A stretch of DNA of 64,000 nt from Mucilaginibacter mallensis (GTDB lineage: Bacteria; Bacteroidota; Bacteroidia; Sphingobacteriales; Sphingobacteriaceae): positions 3,038,001 through 3,102,000 of the forward strand of contig NZ_LT629740.1 of the NCBI RefSeq assembly GCF_900105165.1, given 5' to 3'. Shown piece by piece: positions 1 through 8,348 of this stretch. The position numbers were made by a program, and so were the translations under genes. Numbering within the stretch: position 1 is the stretch's first letter; each line of letters starts with the position of its first letter. The notes beneath the pieces were generated by a model. The model was given only the letters and a program-made list of their open reading frames with translations, did no database searches and had not been told where the DNA came from.

Positions 1-158
1 TTCTGCTCTTCTGAGGCTTCGCTATTGGCAAGCTGCGCCTGTGCCTGTGCCTGAATTTTCTCTATCAGTGCAAATACCGACACATAACTTTTACCCCCCA
101 GGGCTTCAAGTACCGTATTTATTTCATCTAAGCTAAATGTTAAGGTTATTTCTTTCAT
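1..158 (-). CDS. Small hypothetical protein of the eCIS operon (partial)
   Basis: The first 52 codons of a gene that leaves the window at its left edge. The product begins MKEITLTFSLDEINTVLEAL and continues into an Ala/Gln-rich helix (QAQAQAQLA). It starts 12 bp after the stop of the spike gene, so it belongs to the same minus-strand operon. In Afp/PVC clusters the gene after the spike is usually the gp25-like baseplate protein, but this N-terminus does not look like gp25. I do not recognise a function. The amphipathic start followed by a coiled-coil-like helix suggests a small accessory or assembly protein, which is inference only. Confidence 0.6.
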   Translation of the reverse strand, partial: MKEITLTFSLDEINTVLEALGGKSYVSVFALIEKIQAQAQAQLANSEASEEQ

Positions 159-170
159 TGTTTGTCGTTA

Positions 171-1817
171 TCAGGTTAAATCTATTTTTGATCCTTTTAT
201 ATTGATGTTCTTTCCGTCAATGCGCACATCGCCATCTGCTTTAAGCATAATATCTTTATTGCTTTTTAACAAAATACCTTCATCGCTAAGGCTTATTTTG
301 TTGTCATTTGTGTCGCTTATTTCAATTAAATGATTTTCCTCATCAATCAGTATGCTGCGCTGGTCTGAGGTGCTGATACTGACGGTTTTCTTTTCGTCGT
401 TAAAGATCATTTTTAAACCTTGCCGGGTTACCACTCCTTTTTCCGGATTTTTCTCAGCAGGTACCAAAGGGGGTTGTTGTTTTTTGCCAAATAATGAACC
501 TAAAATTATCGGGAAACGCGGATCTTCATTTAGAAAACCTAATACCACTTCATCGCCAGTTTCCGGCCAAAAAACAATCCCGTGTTGCTCGCCCCCATCC
601 AAAGTGGCCATGCGGGCATGAACGCTCTTGTCTTTACTGTCTATACCAGCAACCGCTACCTTTACCATAAAACCATATTGGGCATCGGTTTCCAGCGCCT
701 CTACAATACCTGTTTGCAGGCCACCTATACCTGGCAGCAGGCCTGCGGCTTTTGCATCAGCTGTTTGCATGGCCGAAGAAAAACTTTCGGCCGAAGTACC
801 AAACTGACAGGTAGTTAACCATCCATCGGTAGTTACCTGGTGACGTATACCACTCACCATATTCTTTCCTGTAAATTTCTTGCCCACCCCTTTTAGGCTG
901 AACATATTACCTACGCATATATCCAACGTACCCGAAGTAGTGAAACTGCCCTTAAGCATTGCCATATGGCTTTTTAGCGTTTGTGATTCTGCCCATGCGC
1001 TGGCCTCCGTCTCGGGCATTGGTACCGCTGAAAGAAGACTATTCTCTTTAAATCCTATAGCCGCGGCTGCAGCGCGCGGTTTTAAATTACCCTGATCAAT
1101 ACTGAAATTGACTGAGGGCGACATGGTTGTCAGGTTTAGTTCATCAGGGTTCCATATGCTGCTTTTAAAACCGGTGTACTGGCTGCCTGCATCAAGCTCT
1201 ATTTCAAAATCAAGCAGGCTAATGCCTACTTCAAATTCCATAACCGCAGCCTTTGTAAAATCGGGTTTGGTTACAGATATAGCACCATTGTCGGTAATCA
1301 CCAATAAACCGTTAGCCTCGGCACGTGTAAGCATCATGTCCCAGTTTGTTGCCTGGTACTGCACTATTTGTGTATGCACAGTTTCCGTTGCATCAACCAG
1401 GGCATTCAACCCATCCGATTCAATTAGCTTACTTATCAGCTCACCGTCGGTTAAATCACTGAATACGTTACTATTGCGCGTGCTGGTCATCCTTATCACT
1501 TTGTCGCTCAATTCCACGCTCAGCACACAACCTTCGGCAGTTTGCCGGAGCGCTTGTTTCATAACGATACCTTTAAACGCTGTTCTTCCATTTTCACTAC
1601 CTGTGCTGTACCCCAGTGAAACCTCTACTTCTTTACCCAGGTCGAAAAAATCGCCGTCGCTTATTTTGAATTCCTGTTTGGCATAATCTCCATCTATCAG
1701 CAACAGTTCTGCATAAGGTACCCGGTTCACTTCCCGTGCAATATCAACCGCTAACAGCTGATAATCGGCCGACATAACTGTTCCGTTGCTTTTTATGGTG
1801 ATGGTTACAACACTCAT
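171..1817 (-). CDS. VgrG/gp5-gp27-like baseplate spike protein of an eCIS (Afp8/Pvc8 type)
   Basis: 548 aa. The first ~350 residues look like the phage late-control D/gp27 fold of VgrG proteins. An OB-fold of gp5 type follows at about 370-450 (GIVEALETDAQYGFMVKV, then FWPETGDEVVLGFLNEDPRFPIILGSLFG split over this span). The C-terminus is a short repetitive beta-strand tail (KIILKSNKDI-like alternation ending KGSKIDLT) typical of the triple-stranded spike. It would form the trimeric tip that pierces the target membrane and carries the PAAR cap. It lies 1 bp downstream of the LysM gene in a tight minus-strand operon. There is no C-terminal toxin extension, so it is structural rather than an effector. 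Confidence 0.88.
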   Translation of the reverse strand: MSVVTITIKSNGTVMSADYQLLAVDIAREVNRVPYAELLLIDGDYAKQEFKISDGDFFDLGKEVEVSLGYSTGSENGRTAFKGIVMKQALRQTAEGCVLSVELSDKVIRMTSTRNSNVFSDLTDGELISKLIESDGLNALVDATETVHTQIVQYQATNWDMMLTRAEANGLLVITDNGAISVTKPDFTKAAVMEFEVGISLLDFEIELDAGSQYTGFKSSIWNPDELNLTTMSPSVNFSIDQGNLKPRAAAAAIGFKENSLLSAVPMPETEASAWAESQTLKSHMAMLKGSFTTSGTLDICVGNMFSLKGVGKKFTGKNMVSGIRHQVTTDGWLTTCQFGTSAESFSSAMQTADAKAAGLLPGIGGLQTGIVEALETDAQYGFMVKVAVAGIDSKDKSVHARMATLDGGEQHGIVFWPETGDEVVLGFLNEDPRFPIILGSLFGKKQQPPLVPAEKNPEKGVVTRQGLKMIFNDEKKTVSISTSDQRSILIDEENHLIEISDTNDNKISLSDEGILLKSNKDIMLKADGDVRIDGKNINIKGSKIDLT

Positions 1818-1818
1818 C

Positions 1819-2499
1819 TTATTTCTCTATTGGTGGAAAAAATAATTCCTGACCTGGTTTCAAATCGCGAAAACTCAGCAGCTTATTAGCCTGAGCTACG
1901 TGGATGTAATAGTTTTCTGAACCATATATTTCTTTACAAAGCAAAGGCAGTGTATCATGTGCTTTCACAACCCGTTTGTGGGTTAAATCGGGTGATGACT
2001 TACGCTCCCTTCTTAGTCGTTCGCTATCTTTTATATCGCTGAAAAAGGAAGTGCTTAGCTCTGCCCTGAGCGGCTTGCCCGATTTGTCAAACAAGGTATA
2101 ATTGGCCGTTACAGATTGAAGCCTGCAATTAAAAACCAGCGTCCCCCACTCTACTTTTAAATACTTGGGCTCATGACTGTCGCCATCCATATAAAAGGCT
2201 TCCTTTAAAAAGCGACTAACTTCCTTAGAAACGTCCACCTTTTTTGATAACCCGAAATCAGATGCAGCTGTAGCATCGAAAATAAGTTTAAAACTCATGG
2301 TTTCGGGATGGGTTAGCTCATACTTGCGGCTTGTCCCGCTGGTATTAATACCCTGCTGTGATCCGTATCTGTTGTTGTAGGTAATAGAATATGTTTCAGG
2401 GTTGAACATTACCTCAAATACAACAGCTGCGGGGCCGCTCCTTTCTATGGCATTATATACCTTTATTTTTAACTTCTCGAGTTTCTGAAAGCTGAACAT
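1819..2499 (-). CDS. LysM-domain tail/baseplate protein of an eCIS (Afp7/Pvc7 type)
   Basis: 226 aa. The N-terminal ~150 residues match the contractile-tail CIS protein family (VFEVMFNPETYSITYNNRYG), which connects tube and spike. The C-terminal ~65 residues form a LysM-like module (VKAHDTLPLLCKEIYG, ending LKPGQELFFPPIEK). In Afp and PVC the equivalent protein joins the inner tube to the spike hub. It sits between the DUF5908 gene (2 bp gap) and the spike gene (1 bp gap). The order DUF5908-LysM-spike is exactly that of Afp6-7-8, which supports the assignment. Confidence 0.88.
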   Translation of the reverse strand: MFSFQKLEKLKIKVYNAIERSGPAAVVFEVMFNPETYSITYNNRYGSQQGINTSGTSRKYELTHPETMSFKLIFDATAASDFGLSKKVDVSKEVSRFLKEAFYMDGDSHEPKYLKVEWGTLVFNCRLQSVTANYTLFDKSGKPLRAELSTSFFSDIKDSERLRRERKSSPDLTHKRVVKAHDTLPLLCKEIYGSENYYIHVAQANKLLSFRDLKPGQELFFPPIEK

Positions 2500-2501
2500 A
2501 A

Positions 2502-2666
2502 TTATCGCCGGTTATTTTTCTTGATTATGCGCAATACTTCTTTTACACACTCCTTGATAATCTCATTCTGATCTACAGCGACAGGCGCAGAGGATTGGTC
2601 ACCCTCTCCATGTTTATCGGCAACTATAGTTGCCCTGATCACCATCTCCTTAATTTCAACAGCCAT
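2502..2666 (-). CDS. DUF5908 small eCIS protein (Afp6/Pvc6 type)
   Basis: 54 aa starting MAVEIKEMVIRATIVADK. This N-terminal signature (VEI-EhVIRA) is characteristic of DUF5908 proteins found between tube and LysM genes in eCIS loci. The open frame extends 24 codons upstream, but those overlap the preceding tube gene. The ATG at 2664-2666 lies 1 bp after that gene's stop and matches the family N-terminus, so I choose it. The role is probably a small assembly or capping factor; the exact function is not established to my knowledge. Confidence 0.8.
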   Translation of the reverse strand: MAVEIKEMVIRATIVADKHGEGDQSSAPVAVDQNEIIKECVKEVLRIIKKNNRR

Positions 2667-2667
2667 T

Positions 2668-3153
2668 TTATATGTATTGTTGCGCGCCCGGTATATCAAG
2701 CGTTCTGAACCATGAGTAAGATAGTTCCATGGTTTCAATCATCATTTCACTGGTTTCGGCATTAAGCGCGCCAACCGACCATTTTGCAGGGATTACTTTA
2801 TGAAACTCCCAACCAGCAACCGGCATGCCTACATCGTTAAATACCATTATCAGTGCGGTTAGCGGCGCAAACTTAAACTCATAGAAAGCCTCGTTAAACG
2901 ATTTCTTGAGTGTAGATTTGGTAATGATACCGCGTTCCAGCACCAGGTTGCCATGCGATGTTCTGCTGGGTGTACGGTGTACATACTGGTTCTGGCCGCC
3001 TTCGGTAAATTTGTGCAACTCAAGCTCCAGCCCAATGCCCGATACTTTTTGAAAACGGATATCCAGCATATTAGGCACACGATTTTGCGTATAGAAAAAA
3101 ACGCCGAAACGGTGTTTCAATACGGGTTCTAAAAGCGTGGTCAAAAGTGTCAT
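2668..3153 (-). CDS. Tail tube-like protein 3 of an eCIS
   Basis: 161 aa, gp19-like tube fold family: core SGIGLELELHKFTEGGQNQ, then WEFHKVIPAKWSVGALNAETSEMM, the usual end of tube proteins. It is more divergent than the two upstream tube genes and is the most likely tube initiator at the baseplate. Its ATG overlaps the stop of the preceding tube gene by one base (TAATG), a sign of translational coupling. Three tube paralogues in series (157, 139 and 161 aa) agree with eCIS loci in which Afp1 and Afp5 types differ in position along the tube. Confidence 0.85.
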   Translation of the reverse strand: MTLLTTLLEPVLKHRFGVFFYTQNRVPNMLDIRFQKVSGIGLELELHKFTEGGQNQYVHRTPSRTSHGNLVLERGIITKSTLKKSFNEAFYEFKFAPLTALIMVFNDVGMPVAGWEFHKVIPAKWSVGALNAETSEMMIETMELSYSWFRTLDIPGAQQYI

Positions 3154-3572
3154 TACAGGTATTTTATTTTCAGGTCGGTAACTATAAACTCAAGGCTTTC
3201 TATAACTACTTCGGCGCCCCTGGCGCTGAGCTGCGGAGCGTCAAGCTTTAGCGGCAATGCGCGCACCAGTTCCCAGCGCACAACAGCGTTGCCGGTTTCG
3301 TCGCACAGATCTATGTAAATATCTTTGAACGACTTATCTTCCAGCCATGCATACAACTCGTTGCGGTCGGCCGCCAGCCCACGCCTAAGGCTTACAGTGC
3401 CCTGATGTTTTTGCCCGCGGGCAATTACCGGGCCGGTAAGGAAACTCAGACCATGTTTATAAACAACTTTGTCATAACTGATACTCAGCCCCGACACTTC
3501 TGAAAAAGACATGGTGTCTTTCCCAATAGATACTTTGTAGTTATAGGTAAGTAAAGGATAATTAGTTTTCAC
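3153..3572 (-). CDS. Tail tube protein 2 of an eCIS (Afp5-like)
   Basis: 139 aa, clear paralogue of the neighbouring 157-aa tube protein: both carry the Y-N-Y-K-V-IG start, FSEVSGL, and a LCDE-G--VVRW segment near the C-terminal third. It belongs to the T4 gp19-like family that forms hexameric rings of the inner tube. It lacks the extended loop (GSGTVGPN region) of the 157-aa paralogue, and probably forms the first ring nearest the baseplate. It is 37 bp downstream of tube 1 and overlaps tube 3 by 1 bp. Confidence 0.87.
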   Translation of the reverse strand: MKTNYPLLTYNYKVSIGKDTMSFSEVSGLSISYDKVVYKHGLSFLTGPVIARGQKHQGTVSLRRGLAADRNELYAWLEDKSFKDIYIDLCDETGNAVVRWELVRALPLKLDAPQLSARGAEVVIESLEFIVTDLKIKYL

Positions 3573-3609
3573 AAATATAAATTAAAGTGCCGCAGGGTTA
3601 TCCTTAGAA

Positions 3610-4083
3610 TCATTTCTCACTCATTTCCAAGCGACTGGCCATCAGCTCCATCGATTCTATTGCAACCTCATTAGAGCTCGCGCTGAAGGATGGTGCCGAC
3701 AGTTTAACCGGAAATGCATCAATTATTTTCCAGCGCACTACTGATTCGCCCTTCTCATCACACAGGTGCACGGTTAAGTCGCGCTTTTCGGTGCGGTTAA
3801 GCTGGGTAGCGTTAATCCAGTTGTAAAGTACCGCCATACTTTTACCCTTTACATAACCTTTTTTAAGCGTGATGTTAAGCGGTTTTGGTGCGCCTGGCAT
3901 CAGCATAACATTTGGGCCCACGGTGCCTGAGCCAACCGGGCTTTCTTTATAAGTAATGGTTTCGAACGAGCGCTCCAAACCCGAAACTTCTGAAAATGCA
4001 ATGGTTTCGGTACCGATATCAACTTTGTAATTATATACCGGTAAAGGATAATCCCTTTTTATTTGGTCTTGAGATACTGCCAT
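3610..4083 (-). CDS. Main inner tail tube protein of an eCIS (Afp1-like)
   Basis: 157 aa of the phage tail tube (gp19-like) family: YPLPVYNYKVDIG at the start, AFSEVSGLERSFETITYKES, then LNITLKKGYVKGKSMAVLY and LCDEKGESVVRWKIIDAFPVK. It would polymerise into the rigid tube inside the sheath that carries cargo. It directly follows the sheath gene (44 bp), the normal sheath-tube order. Expression is probably the highest in the operon, but no dedicated promoter is visible in the short gap. Confidence 0.9.
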   Translation of the reverse strand: MAVSQDQIKRDYPLPVYNYKVDIGTETIAFSEVSGLERSFETITYKESPVGSGTVGPNVMLMPGAPKPLNITLKKGYVKGKSMAVLYNWINATQLNRTEKRDLTVHLCDEKGESVVRWKIIDAFPVKLSAPSFSASSNEVAIESMELMASRLEMSEK

Positions 4084-4127
4084 GTTTATTTTGCTTTAAT
4101 TGAGATGGTTGGTTGATTGATTAATTT

Positions 4128-5501
4128 TTAGGCTTCCTGTAGTTTATGCGAGAAACGCAGAATAATAAATTCGGCTGGTCTGCTTGCTGCCACTCCTATT
4201 TCTACAATCATGCGGCCTTCCAGAATATCCTGGCTGGTCATGGTAGAACCCAGGCCCACATTTACAAAATAGGCTGCCTGCGGGGTTGGACCAGCCAGCG
4301 CGCCCTGCTGCCATAAGCTGTAAAGGAAGCTTTCGATCATGCTTCGTACTTTAAGCCAGGTAGTGGCGTCGTTAGGTTCAAAAACGGCAAAGAAAGTGGC
4401 TTTCATCGCAGAGTCTTCAATCATTGAAAATAGCCTGCGTACCGAAATATAACGCCATTCATTATCATTACCGGCCAGGGTGCGTGCTCCCCATACAACA
4501 ATGCCCTTACCACTAAAGGCCCTTATGGCATTGATGGATTTGCCACCCGTTACGTCAATGTTCATCTTGTCCTGCGCTTCGGTCGTAATCTTAACCGTTG
4601 GGGCTATAACCGCGTTCAACGCCACGTTTGCGGGCGCTTTCCAAACACCTCTTTCTGCATCAACAGCGGCATATACGCCGGCAATTGCAGCCGAAGGAGG
4701 TAACACTACGCTGTACTGCGGCGATGCAAGCTCGAGTTTAATGGCATTGTAAAGTCCGGTATCTGCAGTTAAAAATGCTGAAAGATCTTTATCTTTCAGC
4801 TCGGCACCCTTAAACGTTACATTTTTATCAGTAAACTCATAGGATAAAGAAGTACGCAGATGTGGAAAATAAGCTGCGCCATATTTCAGATATGTAGCCA
4901 TTTTTTCCCTAAATGCTTTAAATGCAGCTTCAATAGTAACACCTGCTGCCGGTTGCGGCACATCCAATATGCAGAACCTGTTTTTAAAACCGCTGCAATG
5001 CTTTAAGGCTTCCTGGCACAGGGTGTAATATTGTTCAGCACCCAGGTCGGCAGCTTCAGATAAGACTAACAACGTGGGTTCTTCTTCAGCAGCCAGTGCA
5101 GTTAACCCGTCTGTAAAACTATCCTTTGCTTTTGCGGTAACTTTATCAGTACCAAAGTTGCCTACCGAAACAATATAGCAACTGCTGCCGCCATTTCTAA
5201 AATAAAGGTCGAGCGCGTAATACAATTTGTGTACCGGCGGAGTTGCGGTTACACTGCGCAGCGCATTGTCGGAATAAGTAATTTCAAATTTTGCCTGCTG
5301 TGGCCCGCCAAAGTACTGCCTGAATTCCAGCATATTGCTGATACGTGTGGGTACTAAGTTAAGGCTATTAGCGATGCCATTGTTTGAAGCCTTTTCGGTA
5401 TAACCTAAAAAAGCCGGGATTGCTGTTGAAGCCTGTGCAATTGAGGGCGGGAGCGTTGAAATCTCTTCAACGTAAACACCTGGAGTTGAGTATGCTGCCA
5501 T
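4128..5501 (-). CDS. Contractile tail sheath protein of an eCIS
   Basis: 457 aa. The N-terminus MAAYSTPGVYVEEI is the hallmark of phage/T6SS-like contractile sheath proteins (the strand that interlocks neighbouring subunits). The C-terminal domain contains WGARTLAGNDNEWRYISVRR and ends RPAEFIILRFSHKLQ, both typical of eCIS sheath proteins. It forms the outer contractile helix around the tube. Only one sheath gene is present here, whereas Afp and PVC have three, so the whole sheath is probably one subunit type unless further copies lie outside the window. Confidence 0.93.
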   Translation of the reverse strand: MAAYSTPGVYVEEISTLPPSIAQASTAIPAFLGYTEKASNNGIANSLNLVPTRISNMLEFRQYFGGPQQAKFEITYSDNALRSVTATPPVHKLYYALDLYFRNGGSSCYIVSVGNFGTDKVTAKAKDSFTDGLTALAAEEEPTLLVLSEAADLGAEQYYTLCQEALKHCSGFKNRFCILDVPQPAAGVTIEAAFKAFREKMATYLKYGAAYFPHLRTSLSYEFTDKNVTFKGAELKDKDLSAFLTADTGLYNAIKLELASPQYSVVLPPSAAIAGVYAAVDAERGVWKAPANVALNAVIAPTVKITTEAQDKMNIDVTGGKSINAIRAFSGKGIVVWGARTLAGNDNEWRYISVRRLFSMIEDSAMKATFFAVFEPNDATTWLKVRSMIESFLYSLWQQGALAGPTPQAAYFVNVGLGSTMTSQDILEGRMIVEIGVAASRPAEFIILRFSHKLQEA

Positions 5502-5533
5502 ATTGTTGTTTTTAGAGGGATTGCAAGGTATGG

Positions 5534-6271
5534 TTAAAGGTTAATAATGGTTATGCCGCCATTTCCGGGACGTGGGTTTGGTAAATGACTTATCATGGTT
5601 GTATTATTTTCAGGATTTTTTAGTTTGATGTTTCTTAGTCCGCGGTTGCTTAGCGGTATTTCTTTTTCCGATTCAAAAACAGCGACCCCGGCATTCGGAA
5701 AACGCGTGGTCAGTGAAGTATAAACCGGATCTGATTGGGGTTTATCATTTTGTTCAAAGGCAATGGACTGAAAACTACCGTCAACAACTGCCTGCACGTC
5801 AGGCTGTGCTGAAATTATATAATATTTCCATTTTAATTTTATAGGCTGAAAATTAACAGCAAACACGGCAGAGGCTGTAACATTAGCATTTATGCTGATG
5901 GCTCCAAACACATTGGCATCACCGGGCAAATCCAAATCTTTTCTAGCAACAACCGAAAGCTGCAGATCGGAGCCCTTTTTGTTGGTGAACAGGTAAAACT
6001 GGTCTTGCGTTGTCGGCGGGAAATTGGTATAGGTTAAAAAGCATTGGTCTTTACATTGAAGCAGAAAATCAAAAGATATTTTTTTGGGTAAGGTGCTGTT
6101 TATGGGTGCGTTTGAGTAGATCACCAACGGAAATCCTTTGTCCTGGCGCAATCCGTATTGTTTCATCAGGCTCTTGCATGTTTCTGTTGGAAAAATTCCA
6201 AACAGTTCAGGGGTAACCAGACCGAAATAGTCATGCCTGAAATCAATACTGATTACTTTGCGAAGAATCAT
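5534..6271 (-). CDS. Conserved hypothetical protein between terminator and sheath genes of the eCIS
   Basis: 245 aa, no family recognised. It begins MILRKVISIDFRHDYFGLVT and is rich in beta-strand-like segments (YYIISAQPDVQAVVDGSFQS; LRNIKLKNPENNTTMISHLP). There is no signal peptide or membrane segment. The ATG overlaps the last base of the DUF4255 gene and the stop lies 32 bp before the sheath gene, so it is part of the eCIS operon. The position suggests a structural or assembly role, perhaps an outer decoration or cap protein. That is inference from context; the sequence gives no catalytic motif. Confidence 0.7.
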   Translation of the reverse strand: MILRKVISIDFRHDYFGLVTPELFGIFPTETCKSLMKQYGLRQDKGFPLVIYSNAPINSTLPKKISFDFLLQCKDQCFLTYTNFPPTTQDQFYLFTNKKGSDLQLSVVARKDLDLPGDANVFGAISINANVTASAVFAVNFQPIKLKWKYYIISAQPDVQAVVDGSFQSIAFEQNDKPQSDPVYTSLTTRFPNAGVAVFESEKEIPLSNRGLRNIKLKNPENNTTMISHLPNPRPGNGGITIINL

Positions 6272-6840
6272 TAGATGCTTTGTAAACTATTTTTAAGGTC
6301 AGATACACCACTAGTTAACGCTATTGACACCTCGTCTTCAAAAGCAAGCATGCTTACTTTATATAGCACAGAGGGTTGATAAGGTGATTTGAGTGAGTTC
6401 CATAACTCGCTCCGCTCGCCGAACGACATTGTTTGCAGTTCTAATCTTATCTTATCAATATTAGGTGGCAGATCTGGAGCAGAGTATTGATCGAATAAAT
6501 TATTGGTTTGAAAAAAACTGATGATCAGCGACATGAATTTCATGGTTTGCTCATAATTGGAGAAACGAATAACAAAAAGCACCATTAAATTCAAATAGAT
6601 TGCCGGGCTACCCCCTATTTTCACATTGTCTCTGATTACCCCTTCAAACCTGTTTGCATTCCTTATTTGCTTTTCTTCTTCATAATTAACTAAAATAGGG
6701 ACAACAGAATTAACGGGAAATTGCGCCGGATCAAGATTTGCGCCGTCAGGAAAAAAAACTTTATCTTCAAGCGTACCGGTTTTTAGGCGGCAATAATCGT
6801 TAAGCTTATCTCTAAGCAAAACCAATATATCATTAATCAT
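6271..6840 (-). CDS. DUF4255 (Pvc16 N-terminal domain) eCIS tail terminator/cap protein
   Basis: 189 aa with the start chosen. The family begins with a short helix that matches MINDILVLLRDKLNDYCRLKTG, followed by VPILVNYEEEKQIRN and YLNLMVLFVIRFSNYEQTMKFM, both typical of DUF4255 proteins. In Afp/PVC the family caps the distal end of the tube and sheath. Earlier in-frame starts exist (ATG at 6915, TTG at 6933), but the added residues look like translated leader. The A/T-rich upstream sequence has no Shine-Dalgarno, normal for this phylum. It is the first gene of the visible eCIS operon. Confidence 0.8.
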   Translation of the reverse strand: MINDILVLLRDKLNDYCRLKTGTLEDKVFFPDGANLDPAQFPVNSVVPILVNYEEEKQIRNANRFEGVIRDNVKIGGSPAIYLNLMVLFVIRFSNYEQTMKFMSLIISFFQTNNLFDQYSAPDLPPNIDKIRLELQTMSFGERSELWNSLKSPYQPSVLYKVSMLAFEDEVSIALTSGVSDLKNSLQSI

Positions 6841-7106
6841 TGGTGAAAGTGTGATAGGTTTATCATTATTTAATAATACAGGGAGTTTTAAATAACTTTC
6901 TATAAACCTATACATTGAAAGTTTAATTTCCAAGCAATCAAAGAAATAATTTAAGATTTAGCGAGTGCTGCTGTCATTGGTGTTTTATGCTTGGTCTTTC
7001 AACTTGTTAAATACAAGCCATTTTTGCAGGCCCACGCTTTGTATCGCTCGCCAACTAACACATTTAGCTCCGTTATAAAATGGCCCGAATTGTATAATTT
7101 ATGTCC

Positions 7107-7137
7107 TTTGAGACCTTGTTATATTACTTTATTTTTG
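7107..7137 (+). promoter_or_regulatory. Bacteroidota-type promoter, probably leaderless, of the GlxA-like regulator
   Basis: TTTG at 7107-7110, exactly 19 bp, then TATTTTTG at 7130-7137. This matches the established Bacteroidota consensus TTTG-N19-TAnnTTTG at all defined positions. A start site about 5-7 bp downstream would fall at 7142-7144, on the start codon of the following gene, so the mRNA may have no leader. Confidence 0.65.
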
Positions 7138-7141
7138 TATT

Positions 7142-8212
7142 ATGAATCACGAAAGATCTGAATCTGATTGCCAAAGCAAAAAGAAGCAAGTGGTCATTGT
7201 TGCAATGTCCGGTAATACGTTACTTAATTTTGCCGGTCCTGCTGACGTGTTTACTTTTGCGAATAAATGCCTATCTTCATCCACGGATGGTTATGATGTT
7301 ATTGTCGCATCACCTACATCAAATAAGAAAGTTAATACTTCATCAGGTCTTGAAATTCATTGTCAAAGTTGTGTAATGGATATTACCACACCTATTGATA
7401 CTTTGATCATCGCTGGAAATGATTTTGTGGAACTATCAAACCCGACTAACAATGGTTTTTATCAATGGCTGTCTAAACTCACTGAACAAAATACCCGAAG
7501 AATCGGCTCAGTTTGCGGCGGTGCATTTTCGTTGGCAAAAGCAGGGCTGTTAAATGGGAAAAAGGCAACAACACACTGGGATTTGAGTGAGCGATTAAAG
7601 AAGGCTTATCCATTAGTACATGTCGACTCCAATGCCTTTTTTATGAACGACGGTAATATTTATACTTCCGGCGGGGTATCGTCAGGGATAGACCTGGCAC
7701 TGGCACTGGTTGAAGAAGACTACGGTAAGGACATTGCAATAACGGTAGCAAGAAAATTGGTTTTTTACCTGAGCAGACCAGGTTTTCAAACACAATTTGG
7801 CAATTTACTTCCTATTTACGAGAGTTCTAATATTGCTGAAAGATTAAAGAGCTGGTTTACCGAGCACTTACACGAGCCATTGGATCTGGCGAGAATTGCC
7901 GATCATTTAAACATGAGCAGGCGCAACTTTACACGCGTTTTCCATAAGCAAACGGGCATCTCCCCTGCCAAATTTATTGAGAAACTCCGGGTAGAAACTG
8001 CACGAAAATACCTGGAAGATACGGATATACCTCTTGAAAGAATTGCGGAGTTATGCGGACTGGGAAACCTCATCTCGATGCGCCGGACATTTTTAAGGCA
8101 TTTAATGACCACGCCGTCTTATTATCGGCGCACTTTCAGGACTGCACTTAAAGATAATGGAATTGAAGAGCTGCTTCGCACCAATTTAACTGGCGCCATG
8201 AACAGCGTTTAA
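7142..8212 (+). CDS. GlxA family transcriptional regulator (DJ-1/PfpI domain + AraC HTH)
   Basis: 356 aa. Residues ~15-205 form a DJ-1/PfpI-like amidase fold (VVIVAMSGNTLLNFAGPADVF; nucleophile-elbow-like SVCGGAF with Cys125). Residues ~235-330 hold two AraC helix-turn-helices (LARIADHLNMSRRNFTRVFHKQTGISPAKF, given here in two parts: DHLNMSRRNFTR and ISPAKFIEKLRV). This is the GlxA architecture, in which the N-terminal domain senses a small ligand. The ATG is needed because the first beta strand starts only 15 residues in. It is divergent from the eCIS operon (301 bp) and could control it or the downstream region; neither is shown. Confidence 0.9.
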   Translation: MNHERSESDCQSKKKQVVIVAMSGNTLLNFAGPADVFTFANKCLSSSTDGYDVIVASPTSNKKVNTSSGLEIHCQSCVMDITTPIDTLIIAGNDFVELSNPTNNGFYQWLSKLTEQNTRRIGSVCGGAFSLAKAGLLNGKKATTHWDLSERLKKAYPLVHVDSNAFFMNDGNIYTSGGVSSGIDLALALVEEDYGKDIAITVARKLVFYLSRPGFQTQFGNLLPIYESSNIAERLKSWFTEHLHEPLDLARIADHLNMSRRNFTRVFHKQTGISPAKFIEKLRVETARKYLEDTDIPLERIAELCGLGNLISMRRTFLRHLMTTPSYYRRTFRTALKDNGIEELLRTNLTGAMNSV

Positions 8213-8348
8213 GTAAAGATCTTAAAGATATTTTTAAACATGTGCACATTTTCAGCAACATGTTAGGGCTTTGCTTTGTATTTAAAATACCTTATCGGGT
8301 GATCGATAATGACAATAAATGAAAAACACATAAATTAATATAAACAAC

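Noticed and set aside
1108..1686. 192-codon plus-strand frame inside the spike gene
   Set aside because: It lies antisense to a well-supported VgrG-like gene and its product has the Ser/Leu-rich look of an antisense shadow.
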